Counted from the stretch's first letter, positions 47,439 through 57,240 are shown. The stretch is 64,000 nucleotides of DNA from an uncultured Gammaproteobacteria bacterium (GCA_913064945.1 CAJYAN010000017.1:1-64000); one strand, 5' to 3'. Notes: a model not told the origin generated them from the sequence alone. Program-made: numbers and translations.

Positions 47439-48092
47439 TTAGCGCCAACGTGGCGGTTGTTGACCTTTAACGCCAAACTGCGCTGATGTGACATCGGTTC
47501 TTGCCCGCTTTTCTGTGTCACGTGTCGGGGCTCTCAATCGACGCGTCTCGACCTCCCAGACCCAGCCACTGATAACCACATCTTTTGGAATAAGCGGGTG
47601 ATTTTTAAATGTCTCTACCGTCTTCATACAGGTTTCATCCACGTCATCCATCATTCCGATCCACTTGGCAAACGCGCCCTTCTCCAGTTTCAGCTCTGGT
47701 AACGTCGGATCCATCGCTAGATTTGCGGTATCAACCCCCTTGTCCTGTAGCATTTTTTCCAGGTCGGCCGCATTCGCAGACAACATACCGCACTGTGTAT
47801 GCTGCACGATGACAATTTCCTTGGTGCCAAAAAAATTACACGTTAGCATTGCAGATCGAATGGCATCATCGGTGACAATACCTCCGGCATTACGAAAACA
47901 ATGTGCATCACCACCGCCGGCAGGCGTATCGACGTTGATACCAAGTGCCTCATCGACCGGCAGGCGTTCGTCCATACAGGCAAGAACCCATAAACTCCGG
48001 TTGTTGTGCCCATCCGGTCCGTAACGGCGACGTTGTGCCCAATGGTCATAGGCGGCGACGTTGCTACTAAGTTGCTCTTTGAGAGTCGTCAT
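47439..48092 (-). CDS. Beta-class carbonic anhydrase
   Basis: Interconverts CO2 and bicarbonate with zinc. From the ATG at 48092 (GAGGAG upstream), 217 residues. Zinc and catalytic residues: C39-x-D41-x-R43 (LACMDERLP), then H98 and C101 in IVQHTQCGM. That is the complete beta-CA set with the Asp-Arg dyad. The GTG/ATG extension to 48191 is not needed. First gene in a possible operon with the FmdB-type protein and the sigma-54 activator. A sigma-54 promoter lies about 110 bp upstream. Confidence 0.92.
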   Translation of the reverse strand: MTTLKEQLSSNVAAYDHWAQRRRYGPDGHNNRSLWVLACMDERLPVDEALGINVDTPAGGGDAHCFRNAGGIVTDDAIRSAMLTCNFFGTKEIVIVQHTQCGMLSANAADLEKMLQDKGVDTANLAMDPTLPELKLEKGAFAKWIGMMDDVDETCMKTVETFKNHPLIPKDVVISGWVWEVETRRLRAPTRDTEKRARTDVTSAQFGVKGQQPPRWR

Positions 48093-48678
48093 TTTAAATC
48101 TCCTCAGTAATATTGTTATTCGCACCCCGTGCCTGACCCACCATTTCGAGCGACGGCCTGGGGACGATTGAAACGGAGTTTTTCCCCGCACAATGGCTTA
48201 GCAAGGCACATGCCAGAAATTATTGCTATAAAATACAATACGTTACGATTTTGCGATGCTTTATTATTTGCTGAGTTTTTCAGACTGAAATTCCATTTTG
48301 AACATAACTTCTTGATAAATATAATGAATAAAGCAATGAAAGAACACTTCGCAGTGGGAAGTGGAAGTCTCGTTTATAATGGATTTTACGGTCGGCCTCA
48401 GGTACGAGCCGGGCCAGAGACAGGTCGATACCCCACAATTATGCCTTGCAGGGTCACAGCCGAGACCATCGCCGTCGTTCACTCTATCGACCGCACCGGG
48501 TCTCACAATGCTGTTCGCTCGTGTCACCATCCGTCCTGATCGTAGCAACGGTCTTGATCCCATGGAGAAGGACCAGGCAATCATAGTTACTGTTTTAAAT
48601 GCGATGCATTGATAGCGTCGCAAGACCATAATACGCTAACACACTCTCACGGCAGCCTGACTCCATCACTGTTTTGCA
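48093..48678. other. Upstream region of carbonic anhydrase, no gene recognised
   Basis: About 590 bp. The left quarter holds the sigma-54 promoter. No enhancer palindrome could be picked out in the rest, though an enhancer site is expected within it. Confidence 0.45.
48200..48215 (-). promoter_or_regulatory. Sigma-54 promoter of carbonic anhydrase
   Basis: Minus strand TGGCATGTGCCTTGCT: TGGCAYG-N4-TTGCW with GG and GC exactly 10 bp apart, matching the -24/-12 consensus. The predicted start is near 48189, leaving a 5' leader of about 100 bases. Confidence 0.75.
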
Positions 48679-50160
48679 CTAGAGGTAAGGCGTCAGTAAC
48701 CAACACAGGGCATCGCGGATACGTACGGTGAGGGCCCGGCTATCCACTTCCTGCAGTGACGTCGCCACCAGGTCACGCCGGATGGCCTGTGCGTACGTTT
48801 CCAGCTGCGTGGCAAACTCAGCGCAAAACACTTCGAGGTTTAATTCAAAATTAAGTCGCAGGCTACGCGGGTCGAGATTCGCTGAGCCAAGCTGCGCGTA
48901 GACGCCGTCGACCACAAACAACTTGGTATGTGCAAAGGGGGCAGGTTGATAGTAGACCTTTACTTTATGTTGCAGCAGCTCCCACAACAGGTTCCGTGTC
49001 GCCCAGTCGACAAAACGTAAGTTACTCCTGCGCGGCAGGATAATGACTACCTCGACACCACGCAGCGCTGCCGATTGCAGACTGGCAATCATCTCGCGCG
49101 ATGGCAAAAAATAGGGCGTTATCATGGTTACCGAATGCTGCGCGGCAGAAATCGCGCCCATCATAATCAACGAAATTTTATCCAGGTCTTCATTGGGGCC
49201 ATCACTAATACAGCGACAAAAACTTTTTCCCGGCGAGACACTCTCTCCCTCGGCAAGCGTCAGCGCTTCGCCACTTGCAAAACGCCAGTCTTCGGCAAAC
49301 ACAGCCTGCAGTTGTCTCAGCACAGGCCCCTCGACACGAAAGTGAAGATCTACTGTCCGCCCCGCCGCGATAGATGCGACCAGATGTCTAACGCCGATGT
49401 TCATGCCACCGGTAAAACCTCGCTGTCCATCCACCACCAGAATTTTTCGGTGGTTGCGTAAATTGATGGAAAATGATGGCGGCCATAATTTCGGCGGCAG
49501 AAAACGGGCCACCTGTATGCCAGCTCGACACAGGGTACGACTCATTCGTGGCCAGGAGTAGAGATCGCCAATGCCATCGACGATCACCCGCACATCCACG
49601 CCGCGTTGCCGGGCAGCGGTCAGTGCCGTCACAAAGGCCGCGCCAATCTCATCGGACTCAAAGAGATACGAGATCAACCACACCTGATGTTGTGCCTGAT
49701 TGATTGCTGCCAGCATCGCCGGGTAAGCCTGTTCACCATTTTGTAAGAGCTCGATCCGGTTACCTGGCGTCAGCGTCCGCGATGTCACATGGTTCGAGAC
49801 CCGGGCGAAAGCCGTTAAATTTTGTCCCAGTTCCTGCGCCAGTGTTGTCGGCTCAATCCCGCTCAGACCTCTTTCGTAACCGACGTGAATATGAAATGCA
49901 CGCCGTTGTGCAAATTCCCGCCCCCGGGTGCGAATGCGATTAATGCCAAACATGTAATAGGCGAAAGGCCCGACAATGGGGAAAAAGAGGCACACCGAGA
50001 CCCAGCCCAGTGCGGCCCGTGAATCGCGTTTATAGAGCATGGCATGTAGCGCCGCTAATGGCGCCAGAACGGAGTGAATGGCAACGCCTATCCAGTTCCA
50101 GGGCAGGGAATGCAGGCCCGTGCCAAGATAGGTCATGATGGGGGTGAGGTCTACGTCCAT
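48679..50160 (-). CDS. cls: Cardiolipin synthase / phospholipase D family
   Basis: Inner-membrane phospholipid enzyme of 493 residues. Two N-terminal membrane segments (about 20-40 and 48-70, GPFAYYMFGINRI) are typical of ClsA. Two PLD motifs: NHRKILVVDGQRGFTGG (about 230) and HTKLFVVDGVYAQLGSANLD (about 408), both with H-x-K-x4-D. They fit cardiolipin synthesis from two phosphatidylglycerols. The gene stands alone. Related PLD proteins exist, but the membrane anchor argues for Cls. Confidence 0.92.
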   Translation of the reverse strand: MDVDLTPIMTYLGTGLHSLPWNWIGVAIHSVLAPLAALHAMLYKRDSRAALGWVSVCLFFPIVGPFAYYMFGINRIRTRGREFAQRRAFHIHVGYERGLSGIEPTTLAQELGQNLTAFARVSNHVTSRTLTPGNRIELLQNGEQAYPAMLAAINQAQHQVWLISYLFESDEIGAAFVTALTAARQRGVDVRVIVDGIGDLYSWPRMSRTLCRAGIQVARFLPPKLWPPSFSINLRNHRKILVVDGQRGFTGGMNIGVRHLVASIAAGRTVDLHFRVEGPVLRQLQAVFAEDWRFASGEALTLAEGESVSPGKSFCRCISDGPNEDLDKISLIMMGAISAAQHSVTMITPYFLPSREMIASLQSAALRGVEVVIILPRRSNLRFVDWATRNLLWELLQHKVKVYYQPAPFAHTKLFVVDGVYAQLGSANLDPRSLRLNFELNLEVFCAEFATQLETYAQAIRRDLVATSLQEVDSRALTVRIRDALCWLLTPYL

Positions 50161-50210
50161 AGACTTATCACGGCGTAACGTAAAAAAGTCACTTGATCGA
50201 TTCTGCCAGC

Positions 50211-50750
50211 CTAACCGGCATCCTGTAACACCTGCCAGCTAATATCACACTCACCGGCCTCGGTGGCGACGTAGGCTGAGTCACCGGTAATGCTTACTGA
50301 GATATCCATGGTACGCTGGACCATCGCGGCCAGGGCCTCGATCACCGGCCATTCAAACTGGTAAACCGATACCGGCAGTCGGCTCACTTTATTCTGTACC
50401 TGCTGCCACCAGACATCGGCCCTGGCGTTAAAGCAATAAACCTTCACAGACTTCGCCAGGTGACTGGCCTTTTTCATCCGTTCCTGCGCCGGTTCACCCA
50501 CATCGATCCATAACAGGATCTGATCATCCATGGCGTGATGCCAGATCGCCGGTTCGTCGGCCTCGCTCAGGCCTTTACTAAAGACCAGGCCTTCGCCCGC
50601 ATTGATGCAATACGCCAGCACCCGGGCCATCATGCGTTCCAGGGTCTCGGAGGGGTGTTGCGCGAGGGTTAAGTTCAGCGAGTCGTAATACTGACGATTC
50701 AGATCCGACAGCGCAATTCGTAGTTTGTAGATGGTGGGTTTCAGTGCCAC
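50211..50750 (-). CDS. yaeQ: YaeQ family protein
   Basis: 179-residue protein of the YaeQ family, which has a PD-(D/E)XK-like fold but unclear function. GTG at 50750 is preferred because it begins VALKPTIYKLRIALSDLNRQ, as the family does, and GAGG lies upstream. The longer frame to 50885 is a less likely start. Core: HPSETLERMMARVLAYC, LWIDVGEPAQERMKKAS, and a C-terminal VYVATEAGECDISW-like end. Monocistronic. Confidence 0.9.
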   Translation of the reverse strand: MALKPTIYKLRIALSDLNRQYYDSLNLTLAQHPSETLERMMARVLAYCINAGEGLVFSKGLSEADEPAIWHHAMDDQILLWIDVGEPAQERMKKASHLAKSVKVYCFNARADVWWQQVQNKVSRLPVSVYQFEWPVIEALAAMVQRTMDISVSITGDSAYVATEAGECDISWQVLQDAG

Positions 50751-51074
50751 ACGGAGCCTCTTCGCGTTGCGTCTATTCAGTATCGTACAGCGTAGCACGT
50801 TGTCGATCAGAATAGGTCCAAACCTTAATTGACTCAGGTGCGATAAAATACGCCTCGCGGCATGCCCGAAATAGTCCCCGATCACCCTCGCGTCGATCGG
50901 TCACCGAGGTCCCCCGCAAGGTCTAAGCAAACACCTGCGATTAAACGACGCCTGGCTCACCGCCTTGTCAAAATACCGCTATTGCGTGACCGCAAACCCG
51001 GCTAAGGCAATCTCACCGAACAAAGCCACCGTATGCGATGCGATCTCGTGACGCGGCATTGACATGAGCGCGAC
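50751..51074. other. Intergenic region, no gene recognised
   Basis: About 320 bp with the promoter side of yaeQ. No repeat or RNA gene. Confidence 0.45.
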
Positions 51075-51302
51075 CTACGTCGCCGGGTTCTGGTTGTAAC
51101 TTGTAAGTCGCTGCAAAATGAGTTGCAGCTCCAGCTCACTGATATTGATGTGTTCCACCACACGCCCATACAGCATTACCGTCGGGACATTGCGCCCGCC
51201 ACGTTCTTTCTGGATTTGATCGATGCAATACAGGACAAGCCGCTCCTTTCGCGTCAGACCATCACGAACATCGGGGAGATTATCCAGGTCATCGCTTGTC
51301 AT
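51075..51302 (-). CDS. Small hypothetical protein (75 aa)
   Basis: Not recognised. GGGGTG lies upstream of the ATG. The product is soluble and mostly helical by look (LTRKERLVLYCIDQIQKERG, then HINISELELQLILQRL). It resembles small winged-helix-like proteins in pattern but shows no clear motif. Downstream on the same strand is nothing; the monooxygenase gene upstream at 51405 could be in the same transcript. Confidence 0.55.
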   Translation of the reverse strand: MTSDDLDNLPDVRDGLTRKERLVLYCIDQIQKERGGRNVPTVMLYGRVVEHINISELELQLILQRLTSYNQNPAT

Positions 51303-51404
51303 CGAGACACCCCGCCACGTCTACCGGCCTCGACTGCAGACGGGGATTCAGGTAAGGGGATGTTACACATCAGGCCATGATAAAAAATCATTGCGGGGTC
51401 TTAT

Positions 51405-51713
51405 TTAATTTGCTTCAGCCGCAATAACGACCTCGTGCATTTCCAGTTTACCCTCTCCGTCAAACGCCTCCCCTGGCATGGGGTTACTGTGTGCCAGCTT
51501 GAAATCCTCGCCGCCGACCCAGGCGTCAAAGGAGGCCTTGTCCCGCCAGGTGGTTAACACGACATAAGGCACACCTTCACTAACAGGTTTGAGAATTTGC
51601 ATGCTGACAAAGCCAGGCTGCTTGTCGATCTGGCCGGCACGCTGACGAAAGCGTTCTTCAAAGGTGTCTTCCCAGCCGGAGGCGACGGGGACTCGATTGG
51701 CGACGATGAACAT
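51405..51713 (-). CDS. ABM-fold monooxygenase (heme-degrading IsdG-like)
   Basis: 102-residue ABM-domain protein. The pattern FIVANRVPVASGWEDTFEERF, then KQPGFVSMQIL and VLTTWRDKASFDAWVGGEDF with HS, is that of HmoA/IsdG-like heme-degrading enzymes, which act as dimers; Asn6 and the Trp in TTW are typical. Other ABM enzymes are possible. It lies well away from the feo genes. Confidence 0.8.
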   Translation of the reverse strand: MFIVANRVPVASGWEDTFEERFRQRAGQIDKQPGFVSMQILKPVSEGVPYVVLTTWRDKASFDAWVGGEDFKLAHSNPMPGEAFDGEGKLEMHEVVIAAEAN

Positions 51714-52672
51714 ATTGATGACTCCATGGTTGATTTGCCGACATAAGGGCGGGTTGGCAAACCATAATGTACATAATTCACAAGTGCTACCGCCATTTTT
51801 TTGTCAACAACCTATTAAATCAATAACGCACTATATTTACTTAATGTGTTTTTGAAAAATTTCTAGTCGAAGTTTAAAGCTTACTTGCTCAACGAATTTC
51901 AACGAAGGTTCAATATCGGCATTTTCAAGTCATAACTGTAATATTTCTTCGCGGCGTTCAAGCCGACACCATCCACATAAACAACTCATTGAACGAACGG
52001 GTATTCATGGTTGAGCATTACCAGTTGTTGAGTCTATCCAACACAAATTTTATTTCCGCATCACTGGCCTGATTAAAGTTGATTACCTTGAGAGAGGGTT
52101 AACGAATCAGACCAGTCTTGCTCTCGTTTATATCACGTTCCTGGATTGTATAATGATGCGCAAAATAAATTTTGGTGTTCAAGTATATTACGATGGTTAT
52201 ATGGCGTATAACCTCAAAGGCGTAGTCCAAACTGATTGTCTTTGCTTCATCTCTTCGAAACTTCATACCGCTGATTACTGCCTCTTCGAGCGGGTCGGCT
52301 CGCTTACCCATTCGCCGCACAACAATAATATAAAGCCCCTTATGTTCAACCATGGTCAGATGCGCGCTCTGTAAGCTCTCGACACTCCGTAGATGGGCTG
52401 CGCCAATTAGCCCCTCTAATCAGCTGGCGATACCCTACTTTCACTAGCATATAAATTTGGAATCGTCGTTCACCGTCAGCTGGGTGTAGCTCATATTTGC
52501 TGCATATCCCGGCCGAGAGGAGTACAGACTCTACCAGCTGATCATCTTACTACCACTTACATTTATTGTGCAAAACCGACAGTTATGAACTGTTATATAA
52601 TTAAATTTACAGACTCCATGCAAGGGTTCCTTGTTCATAAAAAATTGCCCTCCATTTTAGTTAAAGTTCAGC
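51714..52672. other. AT-rich intergenic region, possible decayed gene
   Basis: About 960 bp. On the minus strand, a frame 52353-52099 ends at TAA, and the same frame stays open after that stop for 23 codons ending LKVINFNQASDAEIKFVLDR. That may be a gene broken by a stop codon or chance. No family was recognised. Confidence 0.35.
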
Positions 52673-53056
52673 TCATTTTACTTCATTCACTAATTGTTTA
52701 ATTTTAGTTTCAACACTATTGGCATTAAAAGGTTTCGCGATAAAATCTTTTGCACCTGCACTCATCGCTTGCTTCACTCTATCCATCGTTGACTCACCAC
52801 TTATCATGATAATTTCACAATCAGGAAGTTTATTTTTAATGATCGGAATTGAACTTATACCATCTGCGTCAGGTAGATTGATATCAAGAAAAATTAAATC
52901 GTATTTACGCAAACTTAATAACTTAATCGCTTTTTCAAAAGTACCTATTTCTTCAATATTTTCTATGCTGGCGGCACGAAGCATTATACGCAAATAAGAA
53001 CGCATCATGTCATCGTCATCTATGATTAAAACATGAAGATATTTGTTATCAGACAC
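52673..53056 (-). CDS. Single-domain CheY-like response regulator
   Basis: 127 residues, a stand-alone receiver domain. Acidic pocket DDDDM near residues 13-17, phosphoacceptor Asp in LIFLDINLPDADG (near 58), Ser/Thr in IMISGEST and Lys in FIAKPFN. It starts at GTG 53056 with no strong ribosome site. The region is AT-rich. No histidine kinase is adjacent; its partner is elsewhere, possibly the chemotaxis or c-di-GMP network. Confidence 0.9.
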   Translation of the reverse strand: MSDNKYLHVLIIDDDDMMRSYLRIMLRAASIENIEEIGTFEKAIKLLSLRKYDLIFLDINLPDADGISSIPIIKNKLPDCEIIMISGESTMDRVKQAMSAGAKDFIAKPFNANSVETKIKQLVNEVK

Positions 53057-53138
53057 TAAAATTTAATCCGTATTAGTTTAAAAAAATTTATTGCTAATAA
53101 TTATTCATAGCCCTTCACATACTCTATATTAAACACAG

Positions 53139-53188
53139 TTTAGCCTTTTATTTTATTATTTCAATGGCTTCGTGGGGCAGACCCCGCT
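53139..53188. repeat. REP-like repeat, copy 1
   Basis: TTTAGCCTTTTATTTTATTA-like AT stretch followed by CGTGGGGCAGACCCCGCT (53171-53188), which folds as GGGG-CAGA-CCCC. The whole block is near-identical to 58315-58362. The same palindrome core recurs at 59921, 60520 and 62062. Confidence 0.75.
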
Positions 53189-53310
53189 CCGTATCGCGGA
53201 TAACATCAAACATCAGAATCTAAGTAGTGATCGTAGTGTGCATATTGTCATTGGAAATTACACAGTTTTGAGATGTTAACTACTTGCTTACAAAAAACTC
53301 AGTATTTCAG

Positions 53311-55053
53311 TTAGGAAGAGCAACTTAAATGTGACACGCCACCCACCTCACTGAACTCAGACGGCTTCAGCCTGTAGTATTTCGCTTCCACTGCTTTGCT
53401 CTGCTCCGCGTAAGGCTGCGTCATAACCTCCTGCAGTTCTCTTAACAAATCGTAGTGACCCGCGGCCGCCTGCTGATAAGCCGGTGCCAGCAACCACTCG
53501 CGCAGACTGTATTTTGGGTTAACGTGTTTCATTTGTTCAGAAATATCGACAGGCGCGCGTGATGTATCGGTCATCAGCGTTTTCCATTTGGTCAGCCACT
53601 CAGACCAACGCTTGTCCAAGTCTTCATTCACATTAGTGTAGAAGCTTTTTTTCAGCGGCGTAATATTATCCGGTATCGATGAGAGCTCGCGGAAGAAAAT
53701 GGTGTAATCAACCGACGTTTGCATCATAAGATTGGCGAGTTCACCAAACAACTCAGCATTAAACGTCGCCAGACCAAGTTTCGCCGCAAACATCTTTTCC
53801 ATTGCTTCTTGCATTATGTTTGCAAAGCCACTTCGAATCTCGTCAAGCTGTTGTAAAGACTCAGGATACATCTCCAGCAATGGCTGCAACGCGGTACAGA
53901 ACATCTCGAAGTTGCGTTCCGCGGCGACGGGTTGATTGAAAAACGCGAAATGTTCCCCACCCCCCGTCCAGGGTTGGTAGTAAGGATCAAAAATCTCAAT
54001 GAATCCAAAGGGACCGTAATCCAGGGTAAAGCCACCGGCGGCACAATTATCACTGTTGAAGTTGCCCTGGCAATAACCGACACGGATCCAGTTTGCCACC
54101 AGCGAAGTCAAACGGCCGCGAAACGCCCGCGCGAGCGACACGACTTTTTCAGCCGTGCTGAGCGTCTTGTCGATAACGTCCCCATACATATCCGGGTACT
54201 CACGATCGATCAGGTGCAAGACAACCGTCTCGAGTTCCGCCATGGCATTAGGGTGTGCCTGCTTGCGGGCGCGACGGCCAAACAACTCAATCTGCCCAAC
54301 GCGAAGGAACGACGGTGCGACGCGCGTCGAGATTGCCACCGCCTCCGATACCAGCCTGTCGGGGTCCCACGAGCGCGAGCCTTCTGAATACCAGGGTCGC
54401 TGGACCTTCTCGGTTTTCGAGACGTACAAACTCAAAGACCGCGACGTTGGCACGCCGAGCGCATGCATGTGCTCCTGTGCCAGGAACTCCCGCACACTCG
54501 AGCGCAACACGGCGCGACCATCCGCGCCACGGCAGTAGGGAGTGGGACCGCCGCCTTTGAGCTGCATTTCCCAGCGTCGACCCCCATTCCGATCAAGGCT
54601 CCGATCAGGGATCACCGCCTCAAGCACAGAAATGGCGCGACCATCACCATAGCCGTTGCCGGTTTGGAACGGGCACTGTTGGTAGTACTCGGTGCCGAAA
54701 ATCGAAAGTGCATAACCCGTCGCCCACCCCAGCTTGCGCATCGGCGCCGGCACCTGCGAGAGGTCACCGCTGAACACCCTCATGAAATCGGGTGACGTTG
54801 CCAGACTATCGGCCAGGCCCAGTTCATGGAAAAAGACTTTACTGTGCGCGACATACTCGGGCGCTTCGATTGGCGTGGGTTTAACGGGAACATAGTGGCC
54901 CGTGAAGACCTGGCGTGGTGCATGATCAACACCACTTTCCGTCGCGTCAGGATCGCAGTTGAGCGTATCCAGGAGCGAATAATCTGCTAATTTAGCGAGA
55001 TCGTCTAACGTCGAGATGGTTGGCGCAGGTTCCTGGGATAGTTTACTTTTCAT
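53311..55053 (-). CDS. selO: SelO/YdiU protein AMPylase
   Basis: Pseudokinase-fold protein that transfers AMP to Ser/Thr/Tyr of target proteins, known from E. coli YdiU in redox stress. 580 residues. Landmarks: [80 protein letters not shown] and FDPYYQPW. The tail ends LSCSS; the Cys sits where eukaryotic SelO has selenocysteine, as is usual in bacteria. Monocistronic. Confidence 0.95.
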   Translation of the reverse strand: MKSKLSQEPAPTISTLDDLAKLADYSLLDTLNCDPDATESGVDHAPRQVFTGHYVPVKPTPIEAPEYVAHSKVFFHELGLADSLATSPDFMRVFSGDLSQVPAPMRKLGWATGYALSIFGTEYYQQCPFQTGNGYGDGRAISVLEAVIPDRSLDRNGGRRWEMQLKGGGPTPYCRGADGRAVLRSSVREFLAQEHMHALGVPTSRSLSLYVSKTEKVQRPWYSEGSRSWDPDRLVSEAVAISTRVAPSFLRVGQIELFGRRARKQAHPNAMAELETVVLHLIDREYPDMYGDVIDKTLSTAEKVVSLARAFRGRLTSLVANWIRVGYCQGNFNSDNCAAGGFTLDYGPFGFIEIFDPYYQPWTGGGEHFAFFNQPVAAERNFEMFCTALQPLLEMYPESLQQLDEIRSGFANIMQEAMEKMFAAKLGLATFNAELFGELANLMMQTSVDYTIFFRELSSIPDNITPLKKSFYTNVNEDLDKRWSEWLTKWKTLMTDTSRAPVDISEQMKHVNPKYSLREWLLAPAYQQAAAGHYDLLRELQEVMTQPYAEQSKAVEAKYYRLKPSEFSEVGGVSHLSCSS

Positions 55054-55249
55054 AGGGTAATTACAAACATTTTAATCTGGGCTTAAAGGTGACATGCAAA
55101 CGGATGTGTTGTGAATAAGACTACACGTCAAGACACTGGTTCAAAAGGAAATAGTATCAGAAAACAAGAGACGCTAGGCATCAAAAATCGACACCCACTG
55201 CGCCGTTTTTAGTCCCTGGGACAACCGAGTGACCAGCACACCCCAGTGT

Positions 55250-55291
55250 CAGGAAATACTTAATGGAACCCGAAGGGGTTCTAAGTGCTGA
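55250..55291. repeat. Palindromic repeat E, copy 1
   Basis: ACTT-aat-GGAACCC-gaa-GGGGTTC-t-AAGT, an interrupted inverted repeat. Nearly the same sequence is at 57383-57424 (most of 42 positions agree by eye). Confidence 0.65.
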
Positions 55292-55342
55292 GCCAGACCG
55301 AGCCCCACAAAATATAACCACTGGGCATAGCGATGAAATACC

Positions 55343-55400
55343 GAAAAATGACTATATTTTAGTGTGGACGTAGCAATCTCGTGTACAAAATGCACTACGC
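55343..55400. repeat. Partial MITE-like element, copy 3
   Basis: AAAAATGACTATATTTTAGT and gGACGTAGCAATCTC match the left half of 55855-55990. It lies directly upstream of the gene at 55427, so it may supply part of its promoter region. Confidence 0.55.
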
Positions 55401-55426
55401 CACCTTTAGTTACACAGGAGCACCCG

Positions 55427-55750
55427 ATGAATCGAATGAAACAGTTAATCAGTCAATGGACAGGCACGACTCGTACCGGACTAACCACCGAAGCCGTGAC
55501 TATTCAACTCAATGCATATGACCATGCACGTATCAGGGCATTGACGGAACTTTTCCCCGCGCACAATTCACAGCAAATACTGACTGAGCTAATCTCTACC
55601 GCGCTAGATGAAATTGAGGAAGCGTTTCCCTATATCGAAGGCGATGAGATTATCGCTGAAGATGAATTTGGTGATCCCATCTATGCAGATGTTGGTATAA
55701 CCCCAAGGTTTATGGAGCTGACAAAAAAATATGCATCCTCGATGAAGTGA
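55427..55750 (+). CDS. Small acidic conserved hypothetical protein (107 aa)
   Basis: ATG at 55427 with AGGAG upstream. The sequence has LTTEAVTIQLNAYDHARIRA, a middle helix (QQILTELISTALDEIEEAFP) and an acidic end ending DEFGDPIYADVGITPRFMEL. This pattern is reminiscent of a widespread short gammaproteobacterial protein sometimes labelled a pilus-related component, but the name is uncertain. Soluble, no cysteine. No operon partner. Confidence 0.7.
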   Translation: MNRMKQLISQWTGTTRTGLTTEAVTIQLNAYDHARIRALTELFPAHNSQQILTELISTALDEIEEAFPYIEGDEIIAEDEFGDPIYADVGITPRFMELTKKYASSMK

Positions 55751-55854
55751 GAAGGCAGGTGACAGAAAACAATTCACACTTTTCATCAATAGCACTTATA
55801 TTAGAAATAAATGGTCTCTGGCACGGACCGATCCTCTTAGAGTTTTAGCAACGG

Positions 55855-55990
55855 GTCATTGCGAGGACACACTGAAAAATGACTATATATCAGTATTGAC
55901 GTGGCAATCTTGCGAATATACCGTGCGACGCGAGATTGCGTCAGTTACCGGAGGGTATCCTTTAGGGCGCTTCACTCCATCGCAATGAAG
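55855..55990. repeat. MITE-like palindromic element, copy 2
   Basis: 136-bp element with perfect 9-bp terminal inverted repeats TCATTGCGA (55856-55864) and TCGCAATGA (55980-55988). The inner part contains gTGACGTGGCAATCT and CGAGATTGCGTCAG, another inverted pair. No coding capacity. Related to 41811-41951 and 55343-55400. Confidence 0.7.
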
Positions 55991-56209
55991 AGTTTATTGC
56001 GTGATGCTTGAGTCCATATCCCCATAACAACTTGTTTCTGATCACTATTTTCTGGGAATAGCTCAGGGTCTAAACCTGACCGATCCAGGCAGTTATTCAG
56101 CCTTCATATGAAGCTTAGTTGCTCACGAAAAAAGTACTACGACCCCTTTAGTTCTAGCTCCAGACTTTGTTTACAATCTCAGAAGCACTCATACTGTCTA
56201 TATCTCTTC
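55991..56209. other. Intergenic region after the MITE-like element
   Basis: No gene or additional repeat recognised; the HEPN gene ends at 56210. Confidence 0.4.
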
Positions 56210-56656
56210 TTATTCCAGTAACTCTGGTTTATTTTCATTTAGCCAGGCATTCACATCCTGCAATAAGCTTCCGGCATGTTTTACACATTCATCAACAGCA
56301 CTGGCAGGAACAATATCACCCGAATAATCAGCGACATTGCGCTGTTTTCTCAACGCATCTAGTACTATTACTGTTTGTTTATCCAAACCAATAGTCTGGC
56401 TAAGCGTCTGAATCATTGTCATATGATGGCCGGGTTTACTTGTTAAAGTTCGATAACCATTGGCCTGCAAAGCCGCATTTGATAATTGCATTATCGCTTT
56501 GTAAGCCGCATCAAATCGATTCTCTGAACTTATTTCCATAACATGTGAATCAGATATATTTCGTTCTGAAGCATCTAGTAATCGTTTAATAGTGGTTGAA
56601 TCAGGTTCAACTTTTTCCAGACTAATCCCTCTCAAGTTTTCCAAACTCATTGCCAT
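56210..56656 (-). CDS. HEPN-domain protein (toxin of MNT-HEPN pair)
   Basis: 148 residues, all-alpha HEPN-like protein. The conserved motif region is ALRKQRNVADYSGD (about 101-114), with an Arg and acidic/aromatic cluster as in MNT-linked HEPN toxins (R-x4-6-H replaced by RN-VADY). HEPN toxins of this kind are RNases, inactivated by AMPylation from the paired nucleotidyltransferase. The gene overlaps the partner by 35 bp and has GGGGG at the start. Catalytic His not evident, so it may differ from canonical toxins. Confidence 0.78.
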   Translation of the reverse strand: MAMSLENLRGISLEKVEPDSTTIKRLLDASERNISDSHVMEISSENRFDAAYKAIMQLSNAALQANGYRTLTSKPGHHMTMIQTLSQTIGLDKQTVIVLDALRKQRNVADYSGDIVPASAVDECVKHAGSLLQDVNAWLNENKPELLE

Positions 56657-57224
56657 CCCCCATCACATCCATACGTGGTTTATTTAAAATTTCTTTAATA
56701 AAAGCATCATCACTCTTTAGGCGCTGCATCCATTCATCCTTATGAAATATTTTCGGGTTAATTTCACGCCCCAATTTTTCCTGTACTGGATAAAGCAAAG
56801 CAACAACTTCAGAAAAACCAGCTTCGCCAATAATCATCAAATCAATATCACTTAATGAAGTTTCCTTACCACTCGCGACAGAACCGAAAATAAAAGCCCA
56901 ATTAACCTGTTCAGTTAAGGAAGACAAATCCTCTCGGATAACATCTGCAATACCAAAAGTTTTCTTCACAATACCCAACAACTCTTTATATACGGGGCAT
57001 TGCTTATTGGCCTGATAATGGAGCTGATTCCCCTCCCGGCTTAACTCCAACAACCCGGCGGATACCAGGCGCTCCAATTCACGGCTTACCGTGCCACGAC
57101 CCATATCAGCCCGGCGGACTATTTCATTGGTATAAAAACTTTTGTCTGGCGAGCCATAAAGTAACCCCAAAACCCGCTGCTGGGTTTTAGTAAATAAAGC
57201 ATCACCAATGCTGGTTGATATCAT
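56622..57224 (-). CDS. MNT nucleotidyltransferase with N-terminal winged helix
   Basis: 200 residues. N-terminal winged helix (about 8-75, RADMGRGTVSRELERLVSAG) followed by a minimal nucleotidyltransferase domain: FIFGSVASGK (G114-S115) and DIDLMII (D126 and D128). The fusion of a DNA-binding head to MNT suggests it is antitoxin and autorepressor in one. Two palindromes lie over its promoter. It is upstream of the HEPN gene with 35 bp overlap, the standard MNT-HEPN order. Confidence 0.85.
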   Translation of the reverse strand: MISTSIGDALFTKTQQRVLGLLYGSPDKSFYTNEIVRRADMGRGTVSRELERLVSAGLLELSREGNQLHYQANKQCPVYKELLGIVKKTFGIADVIREDLSSLTEQVNWAFIFGSVASGKETSLSDIDLMIIGEAGFSEVVALLYPVQEKLGREINPKIFHKDEWMQRLKSDDAFIKEILNKPRMDVMGDGNEFGKLERD

Positions 57225-57240
57225 CTCTCTGACTCGAAAT

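Larger units (their letters stand above)
55054..55426. other. Intergenic region with two repeat copies
   Basis: About 370 bp containing a palindromic repeat (55250-55291) and a partial MITE-like copy (55343-55400). AGGAG just before 55427 belongs to the next gene. Confidence 0.5.
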
